Shown: piece by piece, positions 43,566 to 53,473 of the stretch | How the letters are laid out: each line of letters starts with the position of its first letter | How positions within the stretch are numbered: the stretch's first letter is position 1 | Origin: Coptis chinensis | Lineage: Eukaryota > Streptophyta > Magnoliopsida > Ranunculales > Ranunculaceae | Assembly: GCA_015680905.1 (NCBI GenBank) | Contig: JADFTS010000115.1 | Location: 1-64,000 of the forward strand | Direction of reading: 5' to 3' | DNA length: 64,000 bases | The notes under the pieces: generated by a model | Seen by the model: the letters and a program-made list of their open reading frames with translations, nothing else | Databases searched by the model: none | Told to the model about the DNA's origin: nothing | Position numbers and translations under genes: made by a program

Positions 43566-43852
43566 TGTTAGAATTAAACCGATTTGGAGGGAATATCACA
43601 CTGACTTAACACTAACTTAATATGTATTGAATTATTGAGAGAATGAGATAGATAAAATGCTTATTCATTGAGGTAAGTCTAAATAGGAAGAGGCTACCTT
43701 TATATACAACTAGGTAACCTCCTTTCCAAGATAAAGGATTATCAGGATAAGTATCAGATAGAGGGTTATCAGGATAAACACCAGATAGAGGGTTATCAAG
43801 ATAAACACAGATCAATGGTGGGCATCCATATAAGCCCATGGATTTCATAACA
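43566..43852 (-). repeat. 3' LTR of copia element 2
   Basis: 287 bp. Near its inner end is a short internal repetition (AGATAGAGGGTTATCA(A/G)GATAAACAC) of three units. AAGGGGGAG on the minus strand, next to this LTR at 43853-43861, is the polypurine tract. Confidence 0.95.
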
Positions 43853-44099
43853 CTCCCCCTTGGATGTCCACCATTCTTGTGGAAATTATGGTGGATGCAT
43901 CTTTTTGTAGCATTCTTCTGGATGCTCTATAACTATCCAATGACAGTTGCTTCATTAAAACCTTGCTAAGGAAAATCTAGTGGGAAAAACCAAAGTGAAG
44001 GGAAAAAGAGTACAACATTACTCAGAATCATTGTGACTTGCTTTATACTGCCTCATTAAAACCTTTATTAGGAAAATCCAGTGGGATAAAACCTAGCTA

Positions 44100-44610
44100 G
44101 ATAAGGGAAAAGAGTACCGTGCATATGTCCTGGGACACATTCTTCAGGATGCTCCCCCTGTTCTATTACTCCCCTTGATAAAGACAAGTCTTTATATGGC
44201 TTGGTGGTGAACTCTGCGCATGCCGATCCCATATACAAGCTTTTGAAATGTATGCTTCGATAGTGATTTAGAGAAGAGATCAGCAAGGTTGTCGCTGGAA
44301 TGAACTTGCTCGACCTTAATTTGCTTCTTCTTCTGAAGTTGATGAGTGTAAAAGAATTTTGGCGCAATGTGTTTTGTCTTGTCTCCTTTATAAATCCTTC
44401 TTGAATTTGGGTTATACAAGCTGCATTATCCTCATAAATAATGCTGGGAACACCTGTTATAGAAGGTAATTGACAAGAACTACGAATATGCCAAATTAAT
44501 AACCTTAGCCATACACATTCACGACTAGCTTCATGAAGAGCTAAAATTTCAGAGTGGTTAGAGGAAGTTTCCACTAAAGTTTGTTTAGTACAATGCTAAC
44601 AAATGGCAGA
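44100..44610 (-). pseudogene. Copia RNase H and C-terminus, part 1
   Basis: Reading back from retroposon B, the minus strand gives T-K-Q-T-L-V-E-T-S-S-N-H-S-E-I-L-A-L-H-E-A-S-R-E-C-V-W-L-R, then I-I-Y-E-D-N-A-A-C-I, the H-I-A-P-K-F-F-Y-T-H segment in the next frame, and S-S-D-N-L-A-D-L-F-S-K-S-L-S near the end, finishing with K-L-V-Y-G-I-G-M-R-R. These hold the RNase H catalytic E (S-E), the E-D-N region and the final D-N-L-A-D. Two or more frame changes break it. Confidence 0.9.
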
Positions 44611-45415
44611 GTGGTTAGAGGAAGCTTCTGCAAATGTCAATGAAGCTTCCGCTTGTCGACCCGCTTCTCGGTTGGCATCCTCGAGTTCATCGAGGTGGAC
44701 ATGGTGACACAAATGGTCAAGCAGAGCGGCACCAACAAAGAGTTACTCCTCTTAACCAACTCCCAAATAGTAGAGAAATAAACATGTATGAAGGGTTAGT
44801 TGATGGAAATGAGGATGTAGATGACGATCTCTCAGAGAGTGAATCTGAGTTGTTTGGGGATACGTATATAGGGGCTCCAACGATTGCATTGCCTAAGAGC
44901 ACATCAAAGTATGCAGCGCTTTCTGAGAATCAATGGACTACTGTGAAGCCAAAAAGAAGCAAAAGGATTCAAGAGCGTTCTTCAGGAGAAATAGAGCCTA
45001 CACTTGCAATGATGAAGAAGGTTAAGTCGTTAACTAAGAACAAAAAGATGAGATATCTTGAGGACTACACAAAAGAGTTTTGGGATGACACTTTGGGACT
45101 CACTTATGTGTGTTGTGCTTGTGAAGGTTTCTTTTGTAACTATGAGAAAGCGCAGACTCATCTTAGGAAAGATCATCCTAAGATTGTAAAGGAAATCATG
45201 ACTAGGAAGTAGGATTCTTAGCTCTACTTTCTTACGGTTCGATTGTAGCATGTCTAGTGATCTCAGGTGTGTTAGGCTTATAGTCTGTCGATTTGCGTCT
45301 ATGTGTACCTCCTTTTAATGATCAAACTCTTAGGGAGATTTGTAAGGTTTACCCTTTTGCAATATAAACCGGTGGGGGTCTGCCTTAACCCCATAACTTT
45401 TTCAAAAAAAAAAAA
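44611..45415 (+). mobile_element. Poly(A) retroposon B in the copia RNase H domain
   Basis: AAATGGCAG occurs at 44602-44610 and 45416-45424, around an insert ending in GGTGGGGGTCTGCC, TTAACCCC and an A run of about 14. The interrupted copia frame rejoins across the insert: T-G-M-Y-F-L-V-V-M-L-P on one side and T-K-Q-T-L-V-E-T on the other. The 3' tail matches retroposon A. The first 15 bases of the insert (AGTGGTTAGAGGAAG) repeat the copia sequence at 44554-44568, 57 bp away, which suggests a template switch when its 5' end was joined. Confidence 0.9.
44634..45212 (+). CDS. Retroposon B open frame with C-terminal zinc-finger-like motif
   Basis: 192 codons, uninterrupted, ending 200 bp before the A tail. 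The N-terminal part is His/Gly-rich. The middle is acidic (D-V-D-D-D-L-S-E-S-E-S-E) then basic (V-K-P-K-R-S-K-R). The end reads T-Y-V-C-C-A-C-E-G-F-F-C-N-Y-E-K-A-Q-T-H with a second H five residues on (R-K-D-H), a C-x2-C...H-x4-H pattern like a C2H2 finger. It contains no RT motif. It may be the ORF1 or tail of a 5'-truncated LINE, or a host transcript copied by LINE machinery. An intact frame suggests a fairly young insertion. I cannot name the family. Confidence 0.55.
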   Translation: MSMKLPLVDPLLGWHPRVHRGGHGDTNGQAERHQQRVTPLNQLPNSREINMYEGLVDGNEDVDDDLSESESELFGDTYIGAPTIALPKSTSKYAALSENQWTTVKPKRSKRIQERSSGEIEPTLAMMKKVKSLTKNKKMRYLEDYTKEFWDDTLGLTYVCCACEGFFCNYEKAQTHLRKDHPKIVKEIMTRK

Positions 45416-45560
45416 AAATGGCAGCATTACCACTAAGAAATACATACCTGTTTGGGAGTGACCCTTCTGAGGGTCAGATAAATAACCAAAGACTACATAG
45501 CCAACTAGATCATAGTCATTAGTGGAACCATAAGAATAAAATAGTTTCATACAAGTTATT
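45416..45560 (-). pseudogene. Copia RT/RNase H boundary, part 2
   Basis: The minus strand reads D-Y-D-L-V-G-Y-V-V-F-G-Y-L-S-D-P-Q-K-G-H-S-Q-T-G, the well-known G-Y-x-D-A-D-W/Y-x-x-D-P...S-x-T-G start of copia RNase H, with the usual acidic residues of the first motif replaced (A-D to V-F). It continues on the other side of retroposon B. Confidence 0.88.
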
Positions 45561-45864
45561 CCATAAAAATATCTTAATATGTGTTTGACATCATTCCAGT
45601 GCTTAAGTGTATGTGCATAATTATATCTTGATAAGAAACTAATAGAAAATGCAATGTATGATCTTGTGCACGTATTGTGCTAGATACATAAATGCACCAA
45701 TTGCACTCAAGTATAGTACTTCAGGACCCAATACTTCATAAACTAATAGAAAATGCAATGTATGGGTTTTTCTCTGTATTCGGTGACCGGACGACCATTG
45801 GGGTACTTAATGGATGTGCCTTGTCCATATGAAAATGTTTCAAAACATTCTCGGTGTAATTAGT
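45561..45864 (-). other. Decayed copia RT end
   Basis: It should contain the RT thumb and connection. Recognisable minus-strand pieces (L-Y-L-A-x-x-T-R near 45680, P-N-G-R-P-V near 45795) are short and frame-shifted. Confidence 0.5.
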
Positions 45865-46560
45865 CTAGTGGAGTAATACACTACTAGAACTTCTCTCGAT
45901 CTGCAAGCCGAGACAAAGTCTTATTTCCCCAAGGTCTTTCATCTCAAATTCTTTCTTTACGTATTGAGCAGTTATCTCGAGCTCTTCCGGAGTTCCAATC
46001 AAATTTATGTCATCCACATAAACGGCTAGTATTGCAAATCCATTTAAGGATTTCTTTATGAAGACACATGGGCAAATTTCATTGTTTGTATACCCTTTCT
46101 TAGACAAATATTCACTAAGACGATTGTACCACAATCTTTTGGATTGTTTTAAACCATACAATAAACGTCTTAGTTTAATTGAGTACGTACTCCTTGATTT
46201 TGCATCAGGCAAACCAAATCCTTTAGGGATTTTCATGTAAATATATTTGTCTATGTCCCCATGCAAGTAGGCAGTCACTACATCCATGAGTCTCATATCT
46301 AAGCTTTCGGAAACTGCTAAACTTATTAGATATATGAAAGTTGTAGTGTCCATAATAGGAGAGTATGTTTCTTCATAATCAATCTCAGGTTTCTGCAGAA
46401 AACCTTGTGCCACAAGGCGTGCCTTATATCGAGAAATTTCATTTTTCTCGTTTCGTTTTCAAACAAACACCCATTTGTAACCTACAGGGTTAACACCTTC
46501 TGGGGTTTGTACTATAGGTCCAAATACACCACGTTTATTGAAAGAGTTTAATTATGCTTG
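45865..46560 (-). pseudogene. Copia reverse transcriptase
   Basis: The open piece 46413-45865 gives A-Q-G-F-L-Q-K-P-E-I-D-Y-E-E-T-Y-S-P, L-D-M-R-L-M-D-V-V-T-A-Y-L-H-G, Y-M-K-I-P-K-G-F, L-Y-G-L-K-Q-S, C-V-F-I-K-K and the catalytic A-V-Y-V-D-D-I-N-L-I-G, then F-E-M-K-D-L-G-E-I. Upstream in shifted frames lie G-V-N-P-V-G-Y-K-W-V-F-V and R-Y-K-A-R-L-V. Catalytic residues are in place; one stop and one shift interrupt the upstream end. Confidence 0.93.
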
Positions 46561-47290
46561 AATAGCAAATTCCAGATTGGCCAATCTTTCTTTTGTCGAC
46601 AAAACACGTGGTTCATTTATTTTTCATCATTGTCCTTTGATGTTCCAATAGCTATACCATAGTTAAATATGTCATCCATGACAAGTGCTTTTCTATTCCA
46701 CAATTCACCTGAACATGCATGGAATATTGAGATCGATCTCTTTATTTTCAGGTACCTGTGCCTCTCCAGGGGCAACCATATATAGGCATTTCAGTGAATT
46801 TTGGATATTTGCACATTTTCATTATTTGTTTATGGAGCTCCAGCCATTACCTGACTATTATTTGGACAAGATGGTTCCTTAGTTCTCCTCTCCTAGGAGC
46901 ACTCTCTTTGGATCTTATAGGTCTACCACGCTTTTAGTGTATAGTAGATTCATTTGCCGCCATGTTTGGACCTCGTCCAAATGGAACATCAATTATAGCT
47001 GGCACATTCATGGTTACTTTTACCATATCATTAAATGCTTAGGCATTTTCTCTGCAACCGCTTGCAAGTATATCATTCTCCTTATCTCATATAGTCACAT
47101 TCATTGTTTGGATTCTTAATGAGACAGAGGACGGATCCAAGTTGCTTCACGTCGTTCCATCGAGCAACCATTGCTTTTCTCCCCCTAACGACGGGAAGAC
47201 TGCCTCATTAAATTGACAATTATGTAATACATACTGTCTAAGTGAGCTTCTTGCTCCCAACGTTAGATATGATACACAATGTCTTTCTCA
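46561..47290 (-). pseudogene. Copia integrase C-terminal end and linker
   Basis: Frames are badly broken, but pieces survive. F-N-E-A-V-F-P-S-L-G-G-E-K near 47190 is the end of the integrase region. N-V-P-A-I-I-D-V-P-F-G-R and K-R-G-R-P-I near 46990-46920 are linker. W-P-I-W-N-L near 46575 comes just before RT. The integrase catalytic core is missing. Confidence 0.75.
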
Positions 47291-47496
47291 TTTATGGGTA
47301 TAGTCTACCGGACATATATCCATAATACTTTTCTTCATTTTTATATCCATACATTTTGACATAAAGCAAAATAAATTTGTAAAGATTGATACTGGCACAA
47401 GTATATTAAGAAAAATAAAACTTGAGATTCATAATAAGGAAATGCAAAATATTAACGACAATCCTAGCCTAGACTGTCCATGAATAAAACACAATA

Positions 47497-47745
47497 TTAA
47501 CGGTAAACGTTCCATGAATTGGTAATAAAAATATAATTAACTAAATAAATCATTCCAAAGATGAAAGTTTGCTCATCAAACTTTCCCATTGCATTTGGTA
47601 GTATGACCATCTTCTGGTGATCATACCTATCCTTCAGGGATTTCCAAAGACCTGCTGGGTCTTCCTCTATTAGGTACTCATTCTTTAAGTTGTCATGAAT
47701 ATGATGACATAGGAATATGAGAGTTGTGGCCTTTAACATATATGA
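47497..47745 (-). pseudogene. Copia gag fragment
   Basis: The minus strand reads A-T-T-L-I-F-L-C-H-H-I-H-D-N-L-K-N-E-Y-L, D-P-A-G-L-W-K-S-L-K-D-R-Y-D-H-Q-K, as in copia gag of the group with H-H-L-H...D-R-Y. The upstream start of gag and the zinc knuckle are absent. The fragment ends about 200 bp from the integrase remnant, so a deletion removed the rest of gag, protease and most of integrase. Confidence 0.88.
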
Positions 47746-48145
47746 TTTTAGAACTTCAAGTTCTTGAAAACAAAATAGCTATAAAAACGAATTGGGCCTA
47801 CATAAATGACCACTGTAATGGGCCAAAACCGAACCAGTCCTTATGGGTTGGACCTGACCAAGTCGATATAGTCAACCAGACGATCTTAGAACTTCAGGTT
47901 CTTAAAAAAAATAGATCTTGGAACTTTAGGTTCCTAAAAATTCGACCTTAGAACTTCTGGTTCCTAAAAATTAGATCTTGGAACGCCAGGTTCCTAAAAA
48001 TAATAGATCTTAGAACTTCAAGTTTCTAAAAAAAAATAGATTTTGGAACTTCGGGTTCCTAACAATTTAATTCTTGGAACTTCAGGTTCCTAAAAAAATA
48101 GATCTTGGAACTTTGGGTTCCAAATATATCGTAGAACTTTAGGGT
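47743..48145 (-). repeat. Tandem array of about 30-bp units in the copia leader
   Basis: On the plus strand TTGGAACTTCAGGTTCCTAAAAA followed by (A)TAGATC recurs with a period near 30 bp from about 47880, roughly nine degenerate copies, with a single outlying copy near 47746. Each unit contains the short palindrome GGAACTTCAGGTTCC. It lies between primer site and gag on the element's strand, i.e. in the 5' leader. Confidence 0.9.
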
Positions 48146-49117
48146 CTACATCATTGTTCAATAGTATACATAAAAAAAAAATGAAAATGAAAAGAATTGC
48201 ATGTAATTCTATGTTTTAATCCATCTCACAATATAAAACAAAGAATTGCATAGATTTGGTAAGGAATACGATACCTATCCGATTGAAAAATCAGATTACC
48301 ACGTTTCGCTATTCGATGAGAAATTGGCCCAAGGCCATAAAGAACTGTAAAACTGAATCAGCTCTGGACGAATTAGGCTTAAATCCATACACCGTTGGAA
48401 ACATATTTGAGTTAGCTTTCTAATGCAATAAGCGGATTGCAAAACCGATCACCGAGTAGAAAGTTATAACTGTTTTCGTCAGAAGTGTCTTTCTATTCCG
48501 AATTTCGAAGCTAATATCATGAGCTGGGTTTTATTAACTTAAGGCCCATAATCAATAAAACATATGGGCTTTGACCTTTAAAAGTTATTAGGCCCTTTAT
48601 CCAGTAAAATATAAAATGTTGTCATCGTCTTCTTCACTGGAATAGCCGACCATAAGTTTTTAAAGGAATCACCGAATCAAGTACTTAAAGCTTGATTTAA
48701 CTTTATCATAATAGATGCATAACATTTAACAACTAGTCATTATAAAGCCCAATTAGAAAAAAAAAAATAATAACCATGATGAAATTAAATATTGCATGCT
48801 CCATGCCTCTCTAGAAGGTTGTTATCTTGCTTTACAGCATCACAAGTCATACCTAAGTATGGCATAGCTAATAAATTGGTATTAACCCTTTTCTTTTATC
48901 AAACTAAAAACAAAAGAAAAATTTAGAAGTTGATCCAGGAAATATAAATGATACGATGAACATTAGAGCTCTTTACTTCAGCTACCAAGGCACAATGAAA
49001 TTTAATAGACTTGACCTGGATAATCTATAGTCAATCAGTCCTTACAGTAGATCTTATATTTCTTACCACATTTATTTATTTATTAATTTGCATGTTTATT
49101 GGTAGATAGGTATTGCA
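48146..49117. other. Copia element 2 leader, noncoding
   Basis: AT-rich leader sequence with no gene and no further repeat seen. Confidence 0.5.
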
Positions 49118-49803
49118 CTGGGAGTCAAAATGGCCCTCAAACCCTTAGCCCGCCCGCTCCGACCCGGCCCATGGGCCAAAAAAACTCTCAAAATTAAGCC
49201 CTCATACATTCGTGGGCTGGGCCGACCCGGCCCTCAAGCCTTTGAGGGGAGGGTATGGGCCTAGACTTCGATACTTAAGCCCTTCCTTAAGCCCTACCTC
49301 ATTGGGCCCTCAACATTTATTACATATATTTTAATAAAAATTTTACAATATATTTCATTTTAACATTAATATCTTTAAAAATCACTTAAAAAACGTTTAT
49401 CTATTAAGTTTGCCAACCTTATAATTTCATTATAATATTTTTATGAAATGAATTTAAGCGGTCTTAATTGACTAATACAACTTTTAACAAGTTTTTAGTA
49501 GTTTGAAAGGTTTAATTGTGAAGTTGCATTCGATTTTATCATTTTTAACTAATGTTTCTAAATTTATTTTGTAAATCAAATGTATAACATAAGATATCCG
49601 GGCTCTCGCGTTTGGCCCTCAAGGCCGCTCAAGCCTACCGAGAGGGGTTGGTGCAGTAAAACTTTCGAGATTTAAGCATTGGTCCGACCCAACCCGACCC
49701 TCGAAGTAAATGAGGGTAGGGTAGGAGGCGGCCGACCCAAAGCATAATGGGGCTTCATTGTTTGAGGGTCGGGCCAGCCCGGCCCAGCCCATTTGACACC
49801 ACT
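49118..49803. mobile_element. Probable non-autonomous DNA transposon with GGGCC-rich ends
   Basis: The left end (GGGAGTCAAAATGGCCCTCAA) and right end (CAGCCCATTTGACACC) are imperfect inverted repeats sharing GTCAAA(A)TGG. Both arms are rich in GGGCC, GACCCGGCCC and GAGGG words, and the middle (49310-49600) is AT-rich. I know this layout from plant hAT-type non-autonomous repeats. A clean 8-bp target duplication is not visible (TATTGCAC left, TATTTTGC right). Confidence 0.55.
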
Positions 49804-50162
49804 ATTTTGCACAGAGCTTAATTATCGTACCACATGCAGATCATTCATCGACTCTCTTGACTGAAAAGCAAAAACACCTCTTATATTACATTACCGGAAT
49901 TCGGCGCTAAAGACTACCGATAATAGCACCTTCGTCTTCTGTTTTACGCGACTCGATTGAAACAAAGCGGTTTAAACATGCACTTACGGTAACAAGCCGA
50001 GGAAAAAGGCGTTAACAGTAAAGTTAAATTCAACGGTAAGTAACGAATTTAATACCAAAATACGAATTTAAATTCAATAGTATCGATTACGATTCATAAT
50101 AACAAATTAAACACATACCATTAATCGTAAGTAAAGCACATACCTTTAATCCAAAGCTAGAG

Positions 50163-50184
50163 ATTATCGTGCTGATAATTTACA
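50163..50184 (-). other. Candidate primer binding site of copia element 2
   Basis: On the minus strand the bases just inside the upstream LTR read TGTAAATTATCAGCACGATAA. TTATCAGCACGA is not the usual TGGTATCAGAGC site and could pair with the anticodon arm of a tRNA rather than its 3' end. Low certainty. Confidence 0.4.
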
Positions 50185-50471
50185 TGTTAGAATTAAACCA
50201 ATTTGGAGGGAATATCACACTGACTTAACACTAACTTAATATGTATTGAATTATTGAGAGAATGAGATAGATAGAATGCTTATTCATTGAGGTAAGTCTA
50301 AATAGGAAGAGGCTACCTTTATATACAACTAGGTAACCTCCTTTCCAAGATAAAGGATTATCAGGATAAATACCAGATAGAGGGTTATCATGATAAACAC
50401 CAAATAGAGGGTTATCAGGATAAACACAGATCAATGGTGGGCATCCATATAAGCCCACGGATTTCATAACA
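50185..50471 (-). repeat. 5' LTR of copia element 2
   Basis: 287-bp partner of 43566-43852, followed by AAACA. Confidence 0.95.
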
Positions 50472-50600
50472 AAACAAAAATAGTATGAACTATAATATTG
50501 GCGTTTGGCAAGGAGCAAAATAGAAAAGAAAAATTAATGACGCGATGAATTTTACTGTAGAGCCTCCGGTTTTCTTTAAAGAAGTAAGATTATAAAATTA

Positions 50601-50632
50601 CTAGCATCATGCACGTGCGTTGCACATCTTAA
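50601..50632 (-). other. Candidate Helitron 3' terminus
   Basis: On the minus strand, GTGCAACGCACGTGCA can fold (GTGCA/TGCAC-like arms) and is followed by TGATG and CTAG, with T as the next base. Hairpin, CTAG end and following T all match Helitron 3' termini common in plants. A matching 5' TC end on the right was not found. Confidence 0.4.
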
Positions 50633-52589
50633 CCATATGCCACTGAACCAGAAAATAAATTTCCTAATAAAAAACAAAGAGGAGGTCATCCTTTCTAATC
50701 TTACAATCAAATCATCGAATGAGACCCCCATAAATAATTCAAATTGGAACAAAAATTAGATATATGACATACCAAGTGAAGACAAAAAGTCAACAAAAGA
50801 CACACATGAACAATAGGCAAACCAATATCAGAAATTAAATTTTTACATAGAAGAAATCATAGTTGTTCGCAACATCAAGAAGACATTACCTATTCGAACT
50901 TCAAAAATTAAGAGGGAACAAAAATAAATTACACATGAAGCTCTAAACTATAATTCCACGCTTGGGACCTTGCAAACAAATCCCTCCTTTAATATTTAGT
51001 TCAAACCAACAAAACTTCTCCCCCGCTTGGTTGAAATAAAATCTTGCTCTATCAATATGAACTTTCATTAGCTCTCTTTACCCATCCGAAACCTTCCTCG
51101 AAAAAACATCTTCGTCACACAACCCAAATTGTGTAAGATCATCTTGTCGAAAATATAATCTCCCTCTTAAAATACTGTTAAGATAAGTAAAACAATGTTA
51201 ATGGGTAGAATGGTAGGATTAATATAAGTATTGTTGCAATCAAGTTATACGGATAGTGACGGATTGAGTGAATCTCATAGGAACAACAATCTTATTGAGA
51301 ATGCAAGGATAGGGATATGGATAATATGAGATTAGTGACATTTTAGTAAGTTTTGGGATTTTTTATGAGCTTCCTCCACTCCATGTCAAGCATGAGTCTG
51401 GTCATAACACTTTCCAATATTTTATGTGTCTTGCTTTTTACAATGCTTTCACCTGTGTCATTCCAACAAAGACATTGATGCTTATGAGATAGCATGCTAA
51501 TATGTTTGAACTGCACATGTAATAAATTAAGAGAACGTCATTACACGGTTTAATTATCTTATCACCATATGTCAGAATCTGCTTCCTTGGCCTCCATTTG
51601 TTTGCCTGAAATCCAACAAAGCTTTTATAACATTGATACCTGGTACAATACTAAACCATTTTCCTTTTTCATCATAGCTTGTACAACATCAATTTCTAGA
51701 ACTTGAAGTGAATAACTTTATATGTATGATTGTATGGCACACAAATGCTTAAGACATTGCGACCCTTATGTTTAGTAATGACTCTGGTGTAGCTCTACAT
51801 GTCCACAGAAAATGCTTCCTAATACCCAGAGCCAAATTTTTCGTTATGCAAACAATAACTATAAACACAATGTGTTATAAACCAATGTGTTATCTGTTAC
51901 AAAGACTCAACAAGTTTATCAGGAAATGAGAGGGAAGAAATTTACAGGAATCTTCCACTATAATATAATGATTCTTATGTGCATAAGTTGTGCCCTCATA
52001 TTTAAACACGGTTGTTTATTGTAAGTAGGACAATTTACAAAATCAGGGGGAATGTGTCAAAGAAACACTCCACCTCAGCACGGTTGGTAGATAGTTGTTT
52101 CTCGTCATCCCCGAATATCTAACCAACTTTTGAAAAGGAAAAAAGGAAAATTAACACGCCCTGAATAAAAATAAACGCTATAAGAACTACTAAATCTGCT
52201 AGAACTCTCAAAAAACAAACCAACACCTGACAAAACAATTTCTTTGTATGAAACACAAACAGTATACCATTCGAAGAATAAACATGAAATACACAAATGA
52301 ATGAAAGATTGACTATATACTTTCTTATGTTACCGTTACACAAATAAGCATCCATAAGCTGAGCACACAAACGACAATCTCCATCCAACACAGTTCTCAA
52401 AAAAATTCCTTGAAGACTCTTAGCGTTTCTAAATGACCCATGTTCCAAAACAAACCTTCATTAATTCCACTGTCAAATAACTTATTAATCTATAATCACA
52501 GCAAATTGCAGAACTACTAAATTGAACACATTACGAAATCTAACTAATATATCAAAATACAATTTATTATTATAATGAATTCAAAATTC

Positions 52590-52620
<31 letters not shown>

Positions 52621-53300
52621 AAGACTTTAACTAACTGTTTTTAGAGGAGTAGGATAGGGCACAGGTGCAACATAATTTTTAGTTTGCAAGTTGTAATGCG
52701 GTGAATAAACTTCGAGTGCTAGCACCAACACACCTATCCCCAAATACATCATTACAGATTAGCCAATAGCCCAATATTTAGGCAAGGAGCAACTCTGGTG
52801 CCTACATACCATATATTTTTTCAGTTAATCACATGTCCACTAAATCATTCATAGAGTACAGAAGCATAACCAAGGTAAATCAAACTTTATATGTCAAAGG
52901 GTGACTTGTTGGTCCATATTTACACTTAATGGTATATATATCTCTATTAGTAAAGTACACCATAATTAACCTAACCTTTTAAATTAGACCAACCTTTTAT
53001 CTACCACTAAATACCCTTGATTAGATATTAAAATAAAATATTCAATGCCTTTAAAAAAGACTATTCTGTCATTTCAATTTTTATTTCCATTTATACCCTT
53101 AAGTTATAACACCATCACAAAGGAGTTTTATGTAAATTCAGGTTGAAAACCAAATGCACGCACTATATGACTATATGAATTGTACGCCTATATTTATTAG
53201 TCATTAATTAAGACTTAAATTACCATAAATACACTAATTCTTTCCCTTTTCGTCTCCCTCTCAATCTCTACGTATCCCATCTTTTTTTTTGCAATTAGAT
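50633..53300. other. Noncoding interval
   Basis: No recognisable gene. The minus-strand frame 52448-52320 (G-S-F-R-N-A-K-S-L-Q-G-I-F-L-R-T-V-L-D-G-D) is protein-like but unidentified. A run of about 27 A lies at 52590-52616. ATCTCTATTAGTAAAGTAC at 52930 resembles a Helitron 5' end but has no partner. Confidence 0.35.
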
Positions 53301-53473
53301 TGACATACCTATTTTTGAGTTAGGCTACTACGAACGAGGCAACAACTTCTCTTGAGCAGTTCCATGAATCTGAATGTGAAATTACTCGCTTTTAACTGTT
53401 CCTCCATATTTTTTTTATACTTTTATTTTGCTTTCTAACTTTGCAATTTGCACTTATACTGCAGAGATACTAG

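Larger units (their letters stand above)
43566..50471 (-). mobile_element. Ty1/copia LTR retrotransposon 2, internally deleted and twice invaded
   Basis: LTRs of 287 bp (43566-43852 and 50185-50471) start TGTTAGAATTAAACC and end CATAACA; by eye they differ at roughly eight positions. AAACA flanks both sides (43561-43565 and 50472-50476). On the minus strand the order is LTR, leader, short gag piece, end of integrase, RT, RNase H, polypurine tract, LTR. Protease and the integrase core are absent, and gag runs almost directly into the integrase end. Retroposon B (44611-45415) lies in RNase H and a DNA-transposon-like insert (about 49118-49803) lies in the leader. Two further copia marks, the Y-V-D-D motif and the A-C-I-T-Q-I-Q-E-G-F region, make the class certain. 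Confidence 0.95.

Noticed and set aside
52931..52950. TCTCTATTAGTAAAGTACAC as a Helitron 5' end
   Set aside because: Plausible TC start, but no matching 3' terminus in the same orientation was found; kept only as a note.
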